A stretch of 64,000 nucleotides of DNA from DATFVJ01 sp963727015 (GTDB lineage Bacteria; Actinomycetota; Actinomycetes; Streptosporangiales; Streptosporangiaceae), in assembly GCA_963727015.1 (NCBI GenBank), contig CAVSEV010000010.1, positions 186,001 through 250,000 on the forward strand. Reading direction: 5' to 3'. Every line of letters starts with the position of its first letter. Positions within the stretch are counted from its first letter, which is position 1. This document shows positions 34,882-43,662 of the stretch, in pieces. The notes beneath the pieces are model-generated. The model was given only the letters and a program-made list of their open reading frames with translations. It did no database searches and had not been told where the DNA came from. A program made the translations under genes and the position numbers.

Positions 34882-35621
34882 AGCCCGACGCCCAGCCACT
34901 CGCCGAGCCGGTCGAACAGCTCGATCGCCGCGGGGTCGCCCGCCTGCGCGGCCGCGAAGACAATCTCACCCGTGACTTGCTGCGGGCCGCCAGCCAGGGT
35001 CGCCATGGTGCCGGTGGGGCTCGCTTCCGCGGCTGCCCGCCCGGCGCGTCCGAGGGCCGTGCCGGAGGCGACAGCCTCCAGGCAGCCGCGATTGCCGCAT
35101 CCGCACACCGGCCCCTCGGCAGCCACGGTGATATGGCCGAACTCACCGCCGATACCCGTCGAGCCACGGAACAGCCGGTCGTCGAGGATGAAGCCGCCAC
35201 CAACGCCGGTTCCCACGGTGACCACGAGCACGTTCCGATGCCCGGCGCCCGCCCCATAGCGAGCTTCCGCCCAGGCGGCCGCGTTGGCGTCGTTATCGAC
35301 TACGGCCGGCAAGCCGGTAACTTCCGCCAGCCTTTTTCTTAGCGGAAGGTCGTGGTAGGCGTTGTTCGGCGCCCACCTGATATGGCCGGCTGGCCAATCC
35401 ACCATCCCGGCGGCGCCGACCCCCACTGCTTCGACGGCGGGGTGGCGCGCCCGCAGGGCGGCGACCATTTCGAACATCATCTCGACAGCGCTCGGACCGC
35501 CGGCCGGCGTTGGCTGCTCCAGCCGCTCGAGCACGGTCCCGCCGCTCACGACGCCCGCGGCTATCTTCGTGCCGCCGACGTCCAGGCCGACGCTGACCCT
35601 GGGCCCTGTCCCGGTTGCCAT
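34882..35621 (-). pseudogene. ROK-family sugar kinase, 5' fragment (IS-disrupted)
   Basis: About 247 residues. ATP motif LDVGGTKIAAGVV, catalytic VDNDANAAAWAEARYG, and zinc/ROK signature EFGHITVAAEGPVCGCGNRG with CLEAVASG are intact. The native sequence stops after LGVGL; the frame reads a few IS-derived codons to a stop at 34842. ATG 35621 has GGAGG nine bases ahead. A glucokinase-type role would suit the GH65 phosphorylase encoded divergently, but the protein lacks its C-terminal helix and is probably inactive. Confidence 0.88.
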
Positions 35622-35775
35622 TCCTCGCAGCCTCCCGCGGCGGATTTTACCCCGGCCATGAACGCGCGGGGCGACGGAGCTTGACAATATGTGATTAATG
35701 GCCCACAGGCAGACAATGTCCAAACCCGCAGGCTCTGGGCGCCTCACCCAGTGCCAATCGGGGAAGGATGAACGC

Positions 35776-38181
35776 ATGGGTACGTGGTCACTCACCTATG
35801 AAGGCTTCGACCCGGGGCGCCAGCGGCTGCGTGAAGCGCTGTGCACTCTCGGCAACGGGTACTTCGCGACCCGCGGCGCGGTCCCGGAGGCAAGCGCCGA
35901 CGAGGTTCATTACCCGGGCACCTACGTCGCCGGCCTGTACAACCGCCTGCGGACGGAAATCGCGGGCCGCACGGTCGAGAATGAGGATCTTGTCAACGTG
36001 CCGAACTGGCTGCCGCTCAGCTTCCGCATCGCCGGCGGGGAGTGGTTCGACGCGGCGAACGCCGACCTCCTCACCTACCGCCACGAACTCGACATCCGCC
36101 GCGGTGTGCTCACCCGGCACGTTCGCTGGCATGACGCCGACGGGCGGCGCACAAGGCTGACACAGCGCCGCCTCGTTTGCATGCGCGACATGCACCTGGC
36201 CGCCCTCGAGACAACGTTCGAGGCCGAGAACTGGGCCGGTGAGCTCGAGATCCGTTCCGGGCTCGACGGCCGCGTCGTCAACGCGGGCGTCCACCGCTAC
36301 AGCGAGCTGAGCAACCGCCACCTTGAGATTCTCCGGGCCGGAGGATCGGGCGAAGAGGCCGTCGAACTCGAAGTGGAAACCAACCAGTCCGGCGTTCGCA
36401 TCGCCCAGGCGGCGAGGACGCGGCTGCTGCGTGACGGCATCCGGGTGGCCGGGCCACGCTCGCTGATCGACGAGGACGGCTACGTCGGCCACGCGTTCAC
36501 GGCCGAACTCGCCGAGGGCCGCGCGGTGACCGTGGAGAAGATCGTCGCGCTTTACACGTCAAGGGACCGCGCCATCTCCGAGAGCCTGGTGGACGCGCGC
36601 CTCGCAGTGATGCGCGCGGAGAGCTTCCGTGTCCTCCTCGCCAGGCATGCCCGCGCATGGAACCGCATCTGGAACCGCTTCGACATCCGCCTGGACAGTG
36701 CTCACGAGCAGGCGGAACTGGCCCTGCACCTGCACATCTTTCATTTGCTCCAGACGGTTTCGCCAAACACGATCGACCTCGACGCCGGCGTGCCAGCGCG
36801 AGGCTGGACGGGGGAGGCCTACCGCGGTCACATCTTCTGGGACGAGCTGTTCATCTTCCCATTCCTGAACTTCCAGCGGCCCGTGCTGAGCCGCGCGCTC
36901 CTGATGTACAGGCACCGGCGCCTCCGTGCCGCCCGCTGGGCGGCCAGGGCCGCAGGATACGAAGGGGCGATGTATCCGTGGCAGAGCGGAAGCAATGGCC
37001 GCGAGGAGACACAGACACTCCATCTCAACCCGCACTCGGGACGCTGGCTACCCGATCACTCTCACCTGCAGCGCCACGTCAACATCGCGGTCGCCTACAA
37101 CGTCTGGCAGCACTACCAGGTAACGGGCAACATGGAGTTCCTGCGCTTCTACGGCGCGGAAATGCTGATCGAGATCGCCCGCTTCTGGGCGAGCATCGCG
37201 TCCTACAACATAGACCTGGACCGCTACGAGATCTACGCCGTGATGGGCCCCGACGAGTATCACGACGCCTACCCCGACCGGGACACTCCGGGGCTCGACA
37301 ACAATGCCTACACCAACGTGATGGCCGCCTGGGTGTTGCAGCGGGCGCTCGAGACGCTCGAGTTGCTGCCGGACAACTACCGTGAGGAGCTGTTCGAGGA
37401 GCTTGGGCTCGGCGGCGAAGAGATGGACAGCTGGCGGGACATCGCGGCGAAGATGTATGTGCCGTTCCACCATGACGGGATCATCAGCCAGTTCGACGGC
37501 TACGACCGCCTCAAGGAATTCGACTGGGCCGGCTACCGCGAGAAGTACGGCAACATCCAGCGGCTCGACAGGCTGCTGGAGGCCGAGGGTGACACCGCGA
37601 ACCGTTATCAGGTATCCAAGCAGGCCGACGTGCTCATGCTGCTTTACCTGCTGTCCACCGACGAACTGCGCGGGTTGCTCGCCGGTCTCGGGTACGAGGT
37701 CAGCCAGGATCAGCTGCGCAGGACCATCACCTACTACCTGGAACGCACCTCGCAGGGGTCCACCCTGAGCAGGGTGGTGCACGCGTGGGTCCTGTCCAGG
37801 TACGACAGCTCAGACGCTTGGCGGCTCCTCCTCGAAGCCCTGGACAGCGACATCGCCGACGTCCAGGGCGGCACGACCGCCGAAGGCATACACCTGGGTG
37901 CGATGGCGGGGACGGTGGACATCGTCCAGCGCTGCCTCGGCGGCTTGGAGGCCCGGCACGACGTGCTGTGGTTCAACCCTGTGCTGCCGCCCGAGGTGTC
38001 GGACTTGCGCTTCAGCGTCCACTACCGTGGCCACCGCCTGCAGATCGACATCACCACCGAACGCCTTCGGGTGACCGGGCGCCCGGGACCGACCACGCCG
38101 ATCACCCTTGGCTTCCGTGGCAGGACGTTCAGGCTCAAGCCGGGCGAGACGACCGAGTTCATGTTGCAGCGCAAGCCCTGA
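35776..38181 (+). CDS. GH65 family glycoside phosphorylase/hydrolase
   Basis: 801 residues with the GH65 order: N-terminal beta-sandwich (LGNGYFATRGAVPEA), linker, (alpha/alpha)6 barrel and C-terminal sheet. The general-acid Glu is at about residue 494 in VMGPDEYHDAYPD; KQADVLMLLYLL and GAMAGTVDIVQRCLGG mark the phosphate-side region. Members cleave maltose, trehalose, kojibiose or nigerose, usually by phosphorolysis to beta-glucose 1-phosphate. The beta-phosphoglucomutase-like HAD gene next door supports a phosphorylase. ATG 35776 follows GGAAGG by about eight bases. Confidence 0.9.
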   Translation: MGTWSLTYEGFDPGRQRLREALCTLGNGYFATRGAVPEASADEVHYPGTYVAGLYNRLRTEIAGRTVENEDLVNVPNWLPLSFRIAGGEWFDAANADLLTYRHELDIRRGVLTRHVRWHDADGRRTRLTQRRLVCMRDMHLAALETTFEAENWAGELEIRSGLDGRVVNAGVHRYSELSNRHLEILRAGGSGEEAVELEVETNQSGVRIAQAARTRLLRDGIRVAGPRSLIDEDGYVGHAFTAELAEGRAVTVEKIVALYTSRDRAISESLVDARLAVMRAESFRVLLARHARAWNRIWNRFDIRLDSAHEQAELALHLHIFHLLQTVSPNTIDLDAGVPARGWTGEAYRGHIFWDELFIFPFLNFQRPVLSRALLMYRHRRLRAARWAARAAGYEGAMYPWQSGSNGREETQTLHLNPHSGRWLPDHSHLQRHVNIAVAYNVWQHYQVTGNMEFLRFYGAEMLIEIARFWASIASYNIDLDRYEIYAVMGPDEYHDAYPDRDTPGLDNNAYTNVMAAWVLQRALETLELLPDNYREELFEELGLGGEEMDSWRDIAAKMYVPFHHDGIISQFDGYDRLKEFDWAGYREKYGNIQRLDRLLEAEGDTANRYQVSKQADVLMLLYLLSTDELRGLLAGLGYEVSQDQLRRTITYYLERTSQGSTLSRVVHAWVLSRYDSSDAWRLLLEALDSDIADVQGGTTAEGIHLGAMAGTVDIVQRCLGGLEARHDVLWFNPVLPPEVSDLRFSVHYRGHRLQIDITTERLRVTGRPGPTTPITLGFRGRTFRLKPGETTEFMLQRKP

Positions 38182-38229
38182 TCGGGCAGGCCTGATCAGG
38201 GCAGACCCCGAGCGGGTCGTGCCGCCTGG

Positions 38230-39018
38230 TTAAGCCGCCGCGGTGCGCAGTTCGAGACGGCCTTCACGCAGGGCGCTGACCGCCACGTCGTCGAGGGTGG
38301 TCACGACGAGATCGGCACCGGCGTCCAACAGCAGCGCCTCGTCATTCAGCCGTGCCACGCCAAGGGCTGACATCCGCCCGGCCTTGGCCGCCTGGATGCC
38401 GGAACTCGCGTCCTCGACCACGAAACACGCTTCAGGCGGGCATCCAAGCTCTTCCGCAGCGGCCAGGAAGATCGCTGGGTCGGGTTTGCCGCGCGGGAAG
38501 TCGCGGCCAGTGACGTCGCCGTCGAAGACATCAAGCAAGGTCAGGCCCGCGTCCACAAAGCCATAGGACAGACCGTTCGCCGCGGCGAAGGTGTCCAGCC
38601 GTATTTGCCTGAGGAAGAGCTTCGCATTCTTGGATGACGACGCCGAGGCGACACGGATCCCCGCGTCCTTGACGGCGAGCAGGAACCGCAGGGCGTCGGG
38701 AAACGCCGTGAACTTGCCCGCCTCGATCAGTTCGATCACCCGCACCTGCTTGCGCGCGGCGTACTCCTCCGCGCGGCGCTGGACATCGGGCACGCCGAAG
38801 TACTCGAGGGCGGCGCGGGCGCCGCTCATGCGGGGCATCCCGGCCATGACCTCCTGGTAGATCTCCGGTGTGAAACGCTCCGGCGTGTAAGTCGTCTGCG
38901 CACTGATGTCCCGCCAATCGTGCTCCATCAGGTCTTGCAGTGACTCACGCCAGGCACGTTCGTGCGGCGAGTCCACCAGCACGCCGTCCACGTCGAAGAT
39001 GCCCCCGAGATAGCCCAT
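38230..39018 (-). CDS. HAD hydrolase, beta-phosphoglucomutase-like
   Basis: 262 residues. HAD motif I FDVDGVLVDSP, a helical cap, motif II SASSSKNAK, motif III GKPDPAIFL and motif IV VVEDASSGIQAAKAG. The cap and the GKPDP/EDASSG pair fit beta-phosphoglucomutases, which convert beta-G1P from GH65 enzymes to G6P. It converges on the GH65 gene instead of following it. ATG 39018 has GAAGGGG eight bases upstream. Confidence 0.85.
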   Translation of the reverse strand: MGYLGGIFDVDGVLVDSPHERAWRESLQDLMEHDWRDISAQTTYTPERFTPEIYQEVMAGMPRMSGARAALEYFGVPDVQRRAEEYAARKQVRVIELIEAGKFTAFPDALRFLLAVKDAGIRVASASSSKNAKLFLRQIRLDTFAAANGLSYGFVDAGLTLLDVFDGDVTGRDFPRGKPDPAIFLAAAEELGCPPEACFVVEDASSGIQAAKAGRMSALGVARLNDEALLLDAGADLVVTTLDDVAVSALREGRLELRTAAA

Positions 39019-39061
39019 GACAATCACCCCTTCCTGAACGGCACTGGCCAGTTCCGGCCGG

Positions 39062-39300
39062 TTACATACTCGCGAGTTCGCGGCCCTTGGTCTCCTTGAC
39101 CCACTTCAGCACGAACAGGAGCGACAGCAGGGCCGCTGTTGTGTACAGCCAGCCCATAGGCGAGGCCGAGCCCGACGTCCTTGAGGTAAGGGAACGAGAC
39201 AGAGACGACCCAGTTGGCGATCCACTGCGCCGCCGCCGCAACTGACAACGCTATCGCCCGGATGCGGTTGTTGAACATCTCCCGCCGGCTTGGCACACGC
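39062..39300 (-). pseudogene. MFS sugar porter, C-terminal remnant with frameshift
   Basis: Reads EMFNNRIRAIALSVAAAAQW then IANWVVSVSFPYLKDVGLG. After a frameshift near 39170 it continues WLYTTAALLSLLFVLKWVKE and TKGRELASM to the stop. This is the last two helices of a sugar porter; the first ten are gone. Together with the split ROK gene it marks a decayed sugar-uptake locus beside GH65. Confidence 0.8.
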
Positions 39301-39403
39301 CAGCGCGCACCACGCGCCCTGCCCGGTGCTCATCGTCCGCGGCAAGCACGGCGGAGCCGGCGGGCCCGGCTGACGATCGATCGCAAAACCCGGTCATGCC
39401 ACG

Positions 39404-40045
39404 TTATGGCAGGTGGCCGGTGTCGTTGAAGCGGCGCACGGCGGCGAAGTGGTGGTCGTGCCACTGGATTTCGTTCAGGCAGGCGGATCCGAGGTACATC
39501 CGGTAGAGGGTGACGAGAGGGACGTCGAGGGCCCTGCACAGCAGGGCCTTGATCGGTGTGATGTGGCTGACGACCAAGACCGTCTGGCCGCGGTGGTCGC
39601 GCAGTATCCGGTCGCGTGCACGGTCGGCCCGGCGGGCAGTGCAGGCGAAACTCTCACCGCCGGGTGGCGCCTGCCCGGGATCGTGCTGCCACGCGGCGAC
39701 CTGTTCGGGCCATCGTTCCTGGATCTCTTCCAGGGTGCGGCACTCCCACTCGCCGAAATCGGTCTCCCGCAGATCATCGTCGATGGCCGCGGTCAGGCCG
39801 AGTTCGGCGGCGGCGATGGCCGCGGTGCCCGCGGCGCGCCGCAAGGGCGAGGTGACCACCGCGTCGATCCGCCGCCCGGCGGCAAGCCGCCGGGCGGCGG
39901 CTCTCGCCTGCCGGGTGCCATCCTCGCTGAGCGGCACGTCACACAGGCCGCTGAAGCGGTGCTGCGGTGACAGCCGGGTATCGCCGTGCCGCAGCAAAAT
40001 GGTGACGGTGGACGGTCCCGCTGGGTTGCTCCAGCCGAGCGTCAT
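39404..40045 (-). CDS. Histidine phosphatase family protein
   Basis: 213 residues. RHG motif in LLRHGDTRLSP (His ~20), catalytic Glu in DDDLRETDFGEWE and the second His in VVSHITPIKALL. Acts as a phosphomonoesterase or mutase in the cytoplasm. Its ATG overlaps the glycosyltransferase stop by 4 bp. It is the last gene of a four-gene operon, where it may dephosphorylate a glycosylated intermediate (inference). Confidence 0.85.
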   Translation of the reverse strand: MTLGWSNPAGPSTVTILLRHGDTRLSPQHRFSGLCDVPLSEDGTRQARAAARRLAAGRRIDAVVTSPLRRAAGTAAIAAAELGLTAAIDDDLRETDFGEWECRTLEEIQERWPEQVAAWQHDPGQAPPGGESFACTARRADRARDRILRDHRGQTVLVVSHITPIKALLCRALDVPLVTLYRMYLGSACLNEIQWHDHHFAAVRRFNDTGHLP

Positions 40046-41049
40046 GGCCCGCCCTCCAGGGTCGCGAAGAACAGCTGCGCGGATTGCTCCCAGGTCGGCA
40101 GGCTCAGCGCGCGGCGGGCCGCCGCGGCCGCCATGCGGCAGCGTTGCGGCTCGTCCTCGGCTAGCCTGCGCAGGGCGTCCGCAAGCCCGCCGATGTCACC
40201 GGCCGTAACCACAAAGCCCTGCTTGCCGTCGTCGACGAGGTGCGGGAGGTTGCCGCTGCGCCAGCCGACGACAGGAAGGCCGGCGGTCATCGCCTCGGCA
40301 TAGACCGTCCCGTACGTCTCCCATCGGGACGGCAGGACGAACACGTCGGCCGATCGGTAGAGACCGCCGATCTCCGCGTCGTCACACGGCCCATGCCGCA
40401 CGACGCGGCCACCAAGATCGCCGAACCGGTGGATCACCCGCTGCCCGTACGGCGTGCCCGCGCGCTCGTCGCCCGCGAGGTGCAGTGTCAGCGTGCCCGC
40501 GGGCAGTGTGGCAACCGCGTCAAGCAGTTCGAGAATGCCCTTGTTGGGCAGCCAGCTGGCCACGCAGAGGGCGGCGGCACGCGCGCCGCGGCGCAGGTCG
40601 CCGCCGTCCGTGCCCTCCGCTTGATCGCGGCCGGGTGGCACCACGATGGCGTGACCGAACCGGCCGGCCAGCAGTTCGCTGGCGACGATCACCCGCTCGC
40701 ACCGACGGTAGAGCAACCGATCAAGCCATGCCTGCAGCCATCTGCGCGGGGGTGAGTGGCCGATCCCACCGGGTGGCTGGTGAACCACGGCCGTCAGCCG
40801 CCGTGGGCGCCGCAGCAGGACCCATGGCGCGAGGAACGCCGCCGCGATGCTGTCGACCAGCACGACATCGGCTTCGCGAGCGGCGCGCAGCACCCGGCGG
40901 CCGTACAGGGCGGGCAGCCGGGCCGGCAGCGAGGCGAAGGTGAGCCTGGCCCCGTTGCGCCCCGCAAGCTCGGCCATCCGCCGGTGGTAACGGTAACCGC
41001 CGGTCAGCGTGCCCGGGTCACCGAGAGTAATGAGGCACACCGTCAGCAC
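40042..41049 (-). CDS. GT4-family glycosyltransferase
   Basis: About 335 residues of a GT-B enzyme. The N-terminal GGYRYHRRMAELAGRNG is followed by the linker, and the nucleotide-sugar site has SRWETYGTVYAEAMTAGLPV. GTG 41049 overlaps the upstream pterin-synthase stop, giving tight coupling. No membrane helix is obvious. The acceptor is unknown; the operon suggests a pterin-derived metabolite. Confidence 0.85.
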   Translation of the reverse strand: MLTVCLITLGDPGTLTGGYRYHRRMAELAGRNGARLTFASLPARLPALYGRRVLRAAREADVVLVDSIAAAFLAPWVLLRRPRRLTAVVHQPPGGIGHSPPRRWLQAWLDRLLYRRCERVIVASELLAGRFGHAIVVPPGRDQAEGTDGGDLRRGARAAALCVASWLPNKGILELLDAVATLPAGTLTLHLAGDERAGTPYGQRVIHRFGDLGGRVVRHGPCDDAEIGGLYRSADVFVLPSRWETYGTVYAEAMTAGLPVVGWRSGNLPHLVDDGKQGFVVTAGDIGGLADALRRLAEDEPQRCRMAAAAARRALSLPTWEQSAQLFFATLEGGP

Positions 41050-41420
41050 GGCGCCCGGTATCCACCGAACGCGGCCTCCGTTTCCCACACCCGCACCGCC
41101 AGCATGTCGCCCCCTCCCGTAGCGACGGCGGGTGCCAGGGTGTCATGGACCCAGCGGGCGAATACCTCGACGGTGACCGCCTCGGCGGCCGCGGGGCGTA
41201 TCTCCTCCAGGTTCCTGCCGTCGATCCTGGCGGTCAGCCCGGTCACCGCCTTCTCCAGGACGTCCAGGTCGCAAACCATGGCGCGGTCATCAAGCGACTC
41301 GCGCTCCACGACGATCTCGATCCGGTAGTCGTGCTGGTGCAGCTCACCTTCGGGCCCCGGCAGCCCCGGCATGATGTGGAAGGCGCGTACGCCTCGGCTA
41401 AGCCCGACTTCATACGTCAC
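41043..41420 (-). CDS. 6-pyruvoyltetrahydropterin-synthase/QueD-like enzyme with Glu in place of the catalytic Cys
   Basis: 125 residues. Zinc ligands are His15, His28 and His30 in AFHIM and ELHQHDY. In QueD/PTPS the nucleophile is a Cys four residues before the second His (C-x3-H-x-H); here that position is Glu24 (E-G-E-L-H-Q-H). Glu at this site is the hallmark described for PTPS-III enzymes, which can release 6-hydroxymethyl-dihydropterin. The downstream part (RAMVCDLDVLEKAV, RIDGRNLEEI) is normal. Start and stop overlap both neighbours. Confidence 0.8.
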   Translation of the reverse strand: MTYEVGLSRGVRAFHIMPGLPGPEGELHQHDYRIEIVVERESLDDRAMVCDLDVLEKAVTGLTARIDGRNLEEIRPAAAEAVTVEVFARWVHDTLAPAVATGGGDMLAVRVWETEAAFGGYRAPC

Positions 41421-42391
41421 TGAACGGTTCTCCCGTCGTAATCCAGAACGGCGTGCATCAGGCCGTCTGAGCCCTCGTCGACGGCGCGGAACGCGTCCGC
41501 GGCCTGTGTAAAAGGAAACACATGCGTGACGAGGTCGGTCAACGGGAGCTCGGTCAGCAGCTCAGCGGCCTCCGTGCGGCGGCGCGTTGGTGTCCATCGC
41601 GCGGACAGCCTGGCCGGAACCGTGGAGACCTGGGTGCTGCGGATGGTCAGGCGCCGGCGGTGGAAGGCGCCGCCGAGCGGTAGTTCCACTGGTTTGGTGC
41701 CGAACCAGGAAGCGACAAGCAGGACGCCCTCGTGGGCGAGCAGGCTCAGCGCGGAGCCCGGCGCGTCGGGGTTACCGCTGGCATCGATGACCAGCGGTAC
41801 TTCCTCGTTCGCCAGCTCACCGGGCGGCACGGCGGTCACGCCAAGGCTGCCGGCGAGCACGCGGCGCCATGCCTGTGGTTCCGCGCACACAGGCCGTTGC
41901 CCGCTGCGCCGCAGCAAAAGCGCGGTCAGCACACCGAGGACACCGGCTCCGAGCACGATGACCCTGTCCCGGTACCCGGTGCCGGCGTCGAGCGTGACCT
42001 GCAGGGCGGTCTCGACAAGCGGGAACAGGGTCGCGGAGGCGAGGCCGACCGCGGGGAGCGGTATCAGGTCGCCAGCCCGGGCGGCGAACACATCCTGGTG
42101 CGGCTGGAAGGCGAAGACCGGCCTGTCCCAGCCGTCGACCTCCCCTACGCACGCGTAACCGTAACGGAAGGGATAGCGGAACGCGCCTTTCAGCGCATCA
42201 ATCGTGTCGTCAAGCACGAGATCCGCGGCGACGTCGCCGCGATAGATCAGCCGCTCAGTGCCGCCGCTGATGCCCGAATACCGGGTGTTTACGAGGACCT
42301 CTCCGACGCCCGCGGGTGGCGTCGGCACTTCTCGGATCTCAACGCTTCGAGGTGCGGTGTGGAAAAGCGCGTGAGCCGGCACGGCGCGCAT
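41417..42391 (-). CDS. MDR-superfamily dehydrogenase (zinc-type alcohol dehydrogenase-like)
   Basis: 324 residues. The catalytic-zinc region reads YSGISGGTERLIYRG: the usual Cys of GICGTD is Ser, as in other SGISxGTE proteins (BchC-like), so a classical zinc mechanism is doubtful. The Rossmann part has VIVLGAGVLGVLTALLL and VPLVIDASGNPDA. First gene of the operon MDR-PTPS-GT4-phosphatase. It may oxidise or reduce a side chain on the pterin or sugar. Confidence 0.83.
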   Translation of the reverse strand: MRAVPAHALFHTAPRSVEIREVPTPPAGVGEVLVNTRYSGISGGTERLIYRGDVAADLVLDDTIDALKGAFRYPFRYGYACVGEVDGWDRPVFAFQPHQDVFAARAGDLIPLPAVGLASATLFPLVETALQVTLDAGTGYRDRVIVLGAGVLGVLTALLLRRSGQRPVCAEPQAWRRVLAGSLGVTAVPPGELANEEVPLVIDASGNPDAPGSALSLLAHEGVLLVASWFGTKPVELPLGGAFHRRRLTIRSTQVSTVPARLSARWTPTRRRTEAAELLTELPLTDLVTHVFPFTQAADAFRAVDEGSDGLMHAVLDYDGRTVQ

Positions 42392-42487
42392 CTACCCCAC
42401 CGGCTTCGCCGATAAACAGCGCGTTTACGACGGACATCTCCGCATGGCTCGCGCACGATGGCGCGGCTCCGATAGGCTTGCCCGACA

Positions 42488-42859
42488 ATGACGAGCGACT
42501 CCGGCATCATCGTGCAGTTGCCGCGCGGCGGCGCGGTCGATCACCAGCTTCGCGCGGATCCACCGCCGAGCGTCGCGGGCGGCAAGGTCGTGCTTGACCA
42601 TATTGCCAGCGGCCCTTCCGGGCGCCTCGGGCCGCCGGACGCCGGTGAGGTCGTTATGTCCGTACTGTCACCGGAGGCGCTGGCCAGGGAGCCCTATCAA
42701 GTCAGGAACGCCATCCGGCGGGCTGCCGCTGCCGACGAGCCGCTGGTGATCATCGTGCAGGCCGCTGAAGAGCTGCGCGAGGATGAGCTTGCCGCCGTCC
42801 TGGATGCCGCTGCGCACACTCATCGCCATGTCATCGTGCGCATCATGGGAGACGCGTGA
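42488..42859 (+). CDS. Conserved-looking hypothetical protein
   Basis: 123 residues, divergent from the MDR operon. The C-terminal half is helical and acidic (PLVIIVQAAEELREDELAAV, LDAAAHTHRHVIVRIMG) with a mixed alpha/beta pattern. The N-terminal half is loop-rich. No family recognised. Confidence 0.5.
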   Translation: MTSDSGIIVQLPRGGAVDHQLRADPPPSVAGGKVVLDHIASGPSGRLGPPDAGEVVMSVLSPEALAREPYQVRNAIRRAAAADEPLVIIVQAAEELREDELAAVLDAAAHTHRHVIVRIMGDA

Positions 42860-43662
42860 GAGGTGCCTGCAGGCCATTGACCCGGGCCAGCGGGCGTCAC
42901 CAGGTCAGGACCGTCGTCGGCGAACAGCTCGGGACGACCCCTCATCGTGACGATTCCTGATGCATCGATCGGACTCCGTGTGCGCCGTCAGTGTTCTCCA
43001 CCGGCGCGGCGGCGCTGTCGTGCCGGCGACCAGGATCACATGAACTGAATGCAGCGGCGTGCTGAGGGTTACGCAGGTGGGGCATGTTGCCTCGGTGGGT
43101 TAGCGACAGCCCGCGGCAGCCGTTCTGGATCATTCCTTTGACACGCGCTAGCCGGAAAGAGCGTCCTTCACTATCTGCAATGCCTTGCGGCCTGCCGCTA
43201 GGAAGGCGTTAACCGTATTCGTGCCGGCCTCTGCCGCTGCGTACCAATTGATGGTAAACAGGCCGGGCCTGTTGGCAGACTGCCATGCGACCTAGTTGAT
43301 CTGGTATCTCACCGGCCGGGCAGCCCCAAGCGACGACCCGCCTCTTCGTGGGAAACGTAATGAACGGACCCAGCCTGCTGGCGCGCCAGGTAGCTGGCAC
43401 GAGCAGCATCGAACTGCTCGTTGACCCGTTGCTCCTCCCGCGCCAGGCGGCTGAGGTGCCTGCTGCTCAGGCCGGCACGCACCCTTCACCCCGATCTCGC
43501 TTGGCTGGCTTCCTCAGCGGAGGCCTCCGGGGACCGGCCAGACCGAGTCGGGGATGCCCCGCGGCACCGTTTTCCGGCCGGTGAGTGTTAGCGCATACAA
43601 GCTTCCGGTTTTGGCCGGTGTTGACGGCAAGCGCCAGAGCCCGAACGAGCGGAGAGGTCACC
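42860..43662. other. Intergenic region, possible short minus-strand ORF
   Basis: About 800 bp. Only one small frame (43309-43482, minus) has a plausible start context; otherwise no domain, RNA or repeat is recognised. The 3' end contains the ribosome binding site for the MFS gene. Confidence 0.4.
43309..43482 (-). CDS. Possible 57-residue protein
   Basis: GTG 43482 is preceded by GAAGGG. The product begins VRAGLSSRHLSRLAREEQRV, is strongly helical and basic, and ends EEAGRRLGLPGR. Size and charge would suit an antitoxin-like protein, but no toxin partner is evident and the call is weak. Confidence 0.25.
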   Translation of the reverse strand: MRAGLSSRHLSRLAREEQRVNEQFDAARASYLARQQAGSVHYVSHEEAGRRLGLPGR

